Assembly (NCBI GenBank): GCA_004556565.1
Contig: SFGN01000095.1
Location: forward strand, 1 to 7,082
Length of the DNA: 7,082 nt
DNA from: Lachnospiraceae bacterium
Lineage (GTDB): Bacteria > Bacillota_A > Clostridia > Lachnospirales > Lachnospiraceae
Direction of reading: 5' to 3'
The position numbers were made by a program, and so were the translations under genes. The notes under the pieces were generated by a model, which did not search any database, was not told the origin of the DNA, and worked only from the letters and a program-made list of their open reading frames with translations. Shown here piece by piece: positions 6,936 to 7,082 of the stretch. The first letter of the stretch is position 1. Each line of letters opens with the position of its first letter.

Positions 6936-7082
6936 AAAGTATTCCAAAGAGAAGCATTATGTATCTAAGAAAAGAAAAGAGGTGAAACATCCCAGAGGAT
7001 GGCGTGTGAACACAGGAGCACCCTGTGGGAAGAGTAGGGAAGCTGAAATGATCTCCTGCCATTTCAGAAGATGGAGGAATGT
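6936..7082. other. Unassigned purine-rich sequence to the window end
   Basis: No gene or repeat is recognised in these ~147 bases. The stretch is purine-rich (for example around 6969-6982). It may still be the far end of the L1 3'UTR, or unique flank. Confidence 0.4.

Noticed and set aside
1..7082. A novel mobile, defence or other multi-gene system
   Set aside because: The window is repeat-rich mammalian DNA with no intact genes. The known SINE and LINE pieces and one local duplication explain the structure I can see.

Overview
This is noncoding nuclear DNA from a pig-like mammal (Suidae, most likely Sus scrofa or a close relative). The organism call rests on two copies of the suid tRNA-derived SINE PRE-1, both on the minus strand (about 523-780 and 4921-5180), and on LINE-1 tails of the artiodactyl type. 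I see no intact protein-coding gene, no RNA gene, and no operon, CRISPR array or prokaryotic-style feature. The open frames are short, lack domains, and occur on both strands at chance level. The only recognisable protein similarity is a decayed LINE-1 ORF2 C-terminus near 1257-1388.

Layout: 1-522 is unassigned sequence. A PRE-1 SINE follows (about 523-780), then a short unassigned AT-rich stretch. A plus-strand L1 3' fragment (about 1030-1478) covers the end of ORF2 and is interrupted by about 47 bases of non-L1 sequence. The stretch 1479-2222 is unassigned.

The centre of the window is a head-to-tail tandem duplication: unit A (about 2223-4160) and unit B (about 4171-6465). The copies are colinear, with the offset moving in steps from about 1.95 kb to 2.24 kb to 2.33 kb. 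Two insertions present only in B explain most of these steps: a PRE-1 SINE with target-site duplication (4921-5180) and a very short L1 3' end (about 5589-5664). A carries a private (AG)9 run. Both copies share what looks like an old MIR-type remnant near their 3' ends. Most of the alignment is clearly diverged, but one 56-base block is identical at 55 positions (2351-2406 and 4317-4372).

Downstream of B is an ancient, plus-strand L1 3' end with its 3'UTR (about 6534-6935), then unassigned sequence to the end.

Nothing here amounts to a new biological system. The most useful observations are the previously unnamed (to me) ~1.95-kb duplicated unit, its sharply bounded conserved block, and the order of events the nested insertions allow. 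All repeat assignments come from recalled consensus sequences and by-eye alignment, not from a database search.
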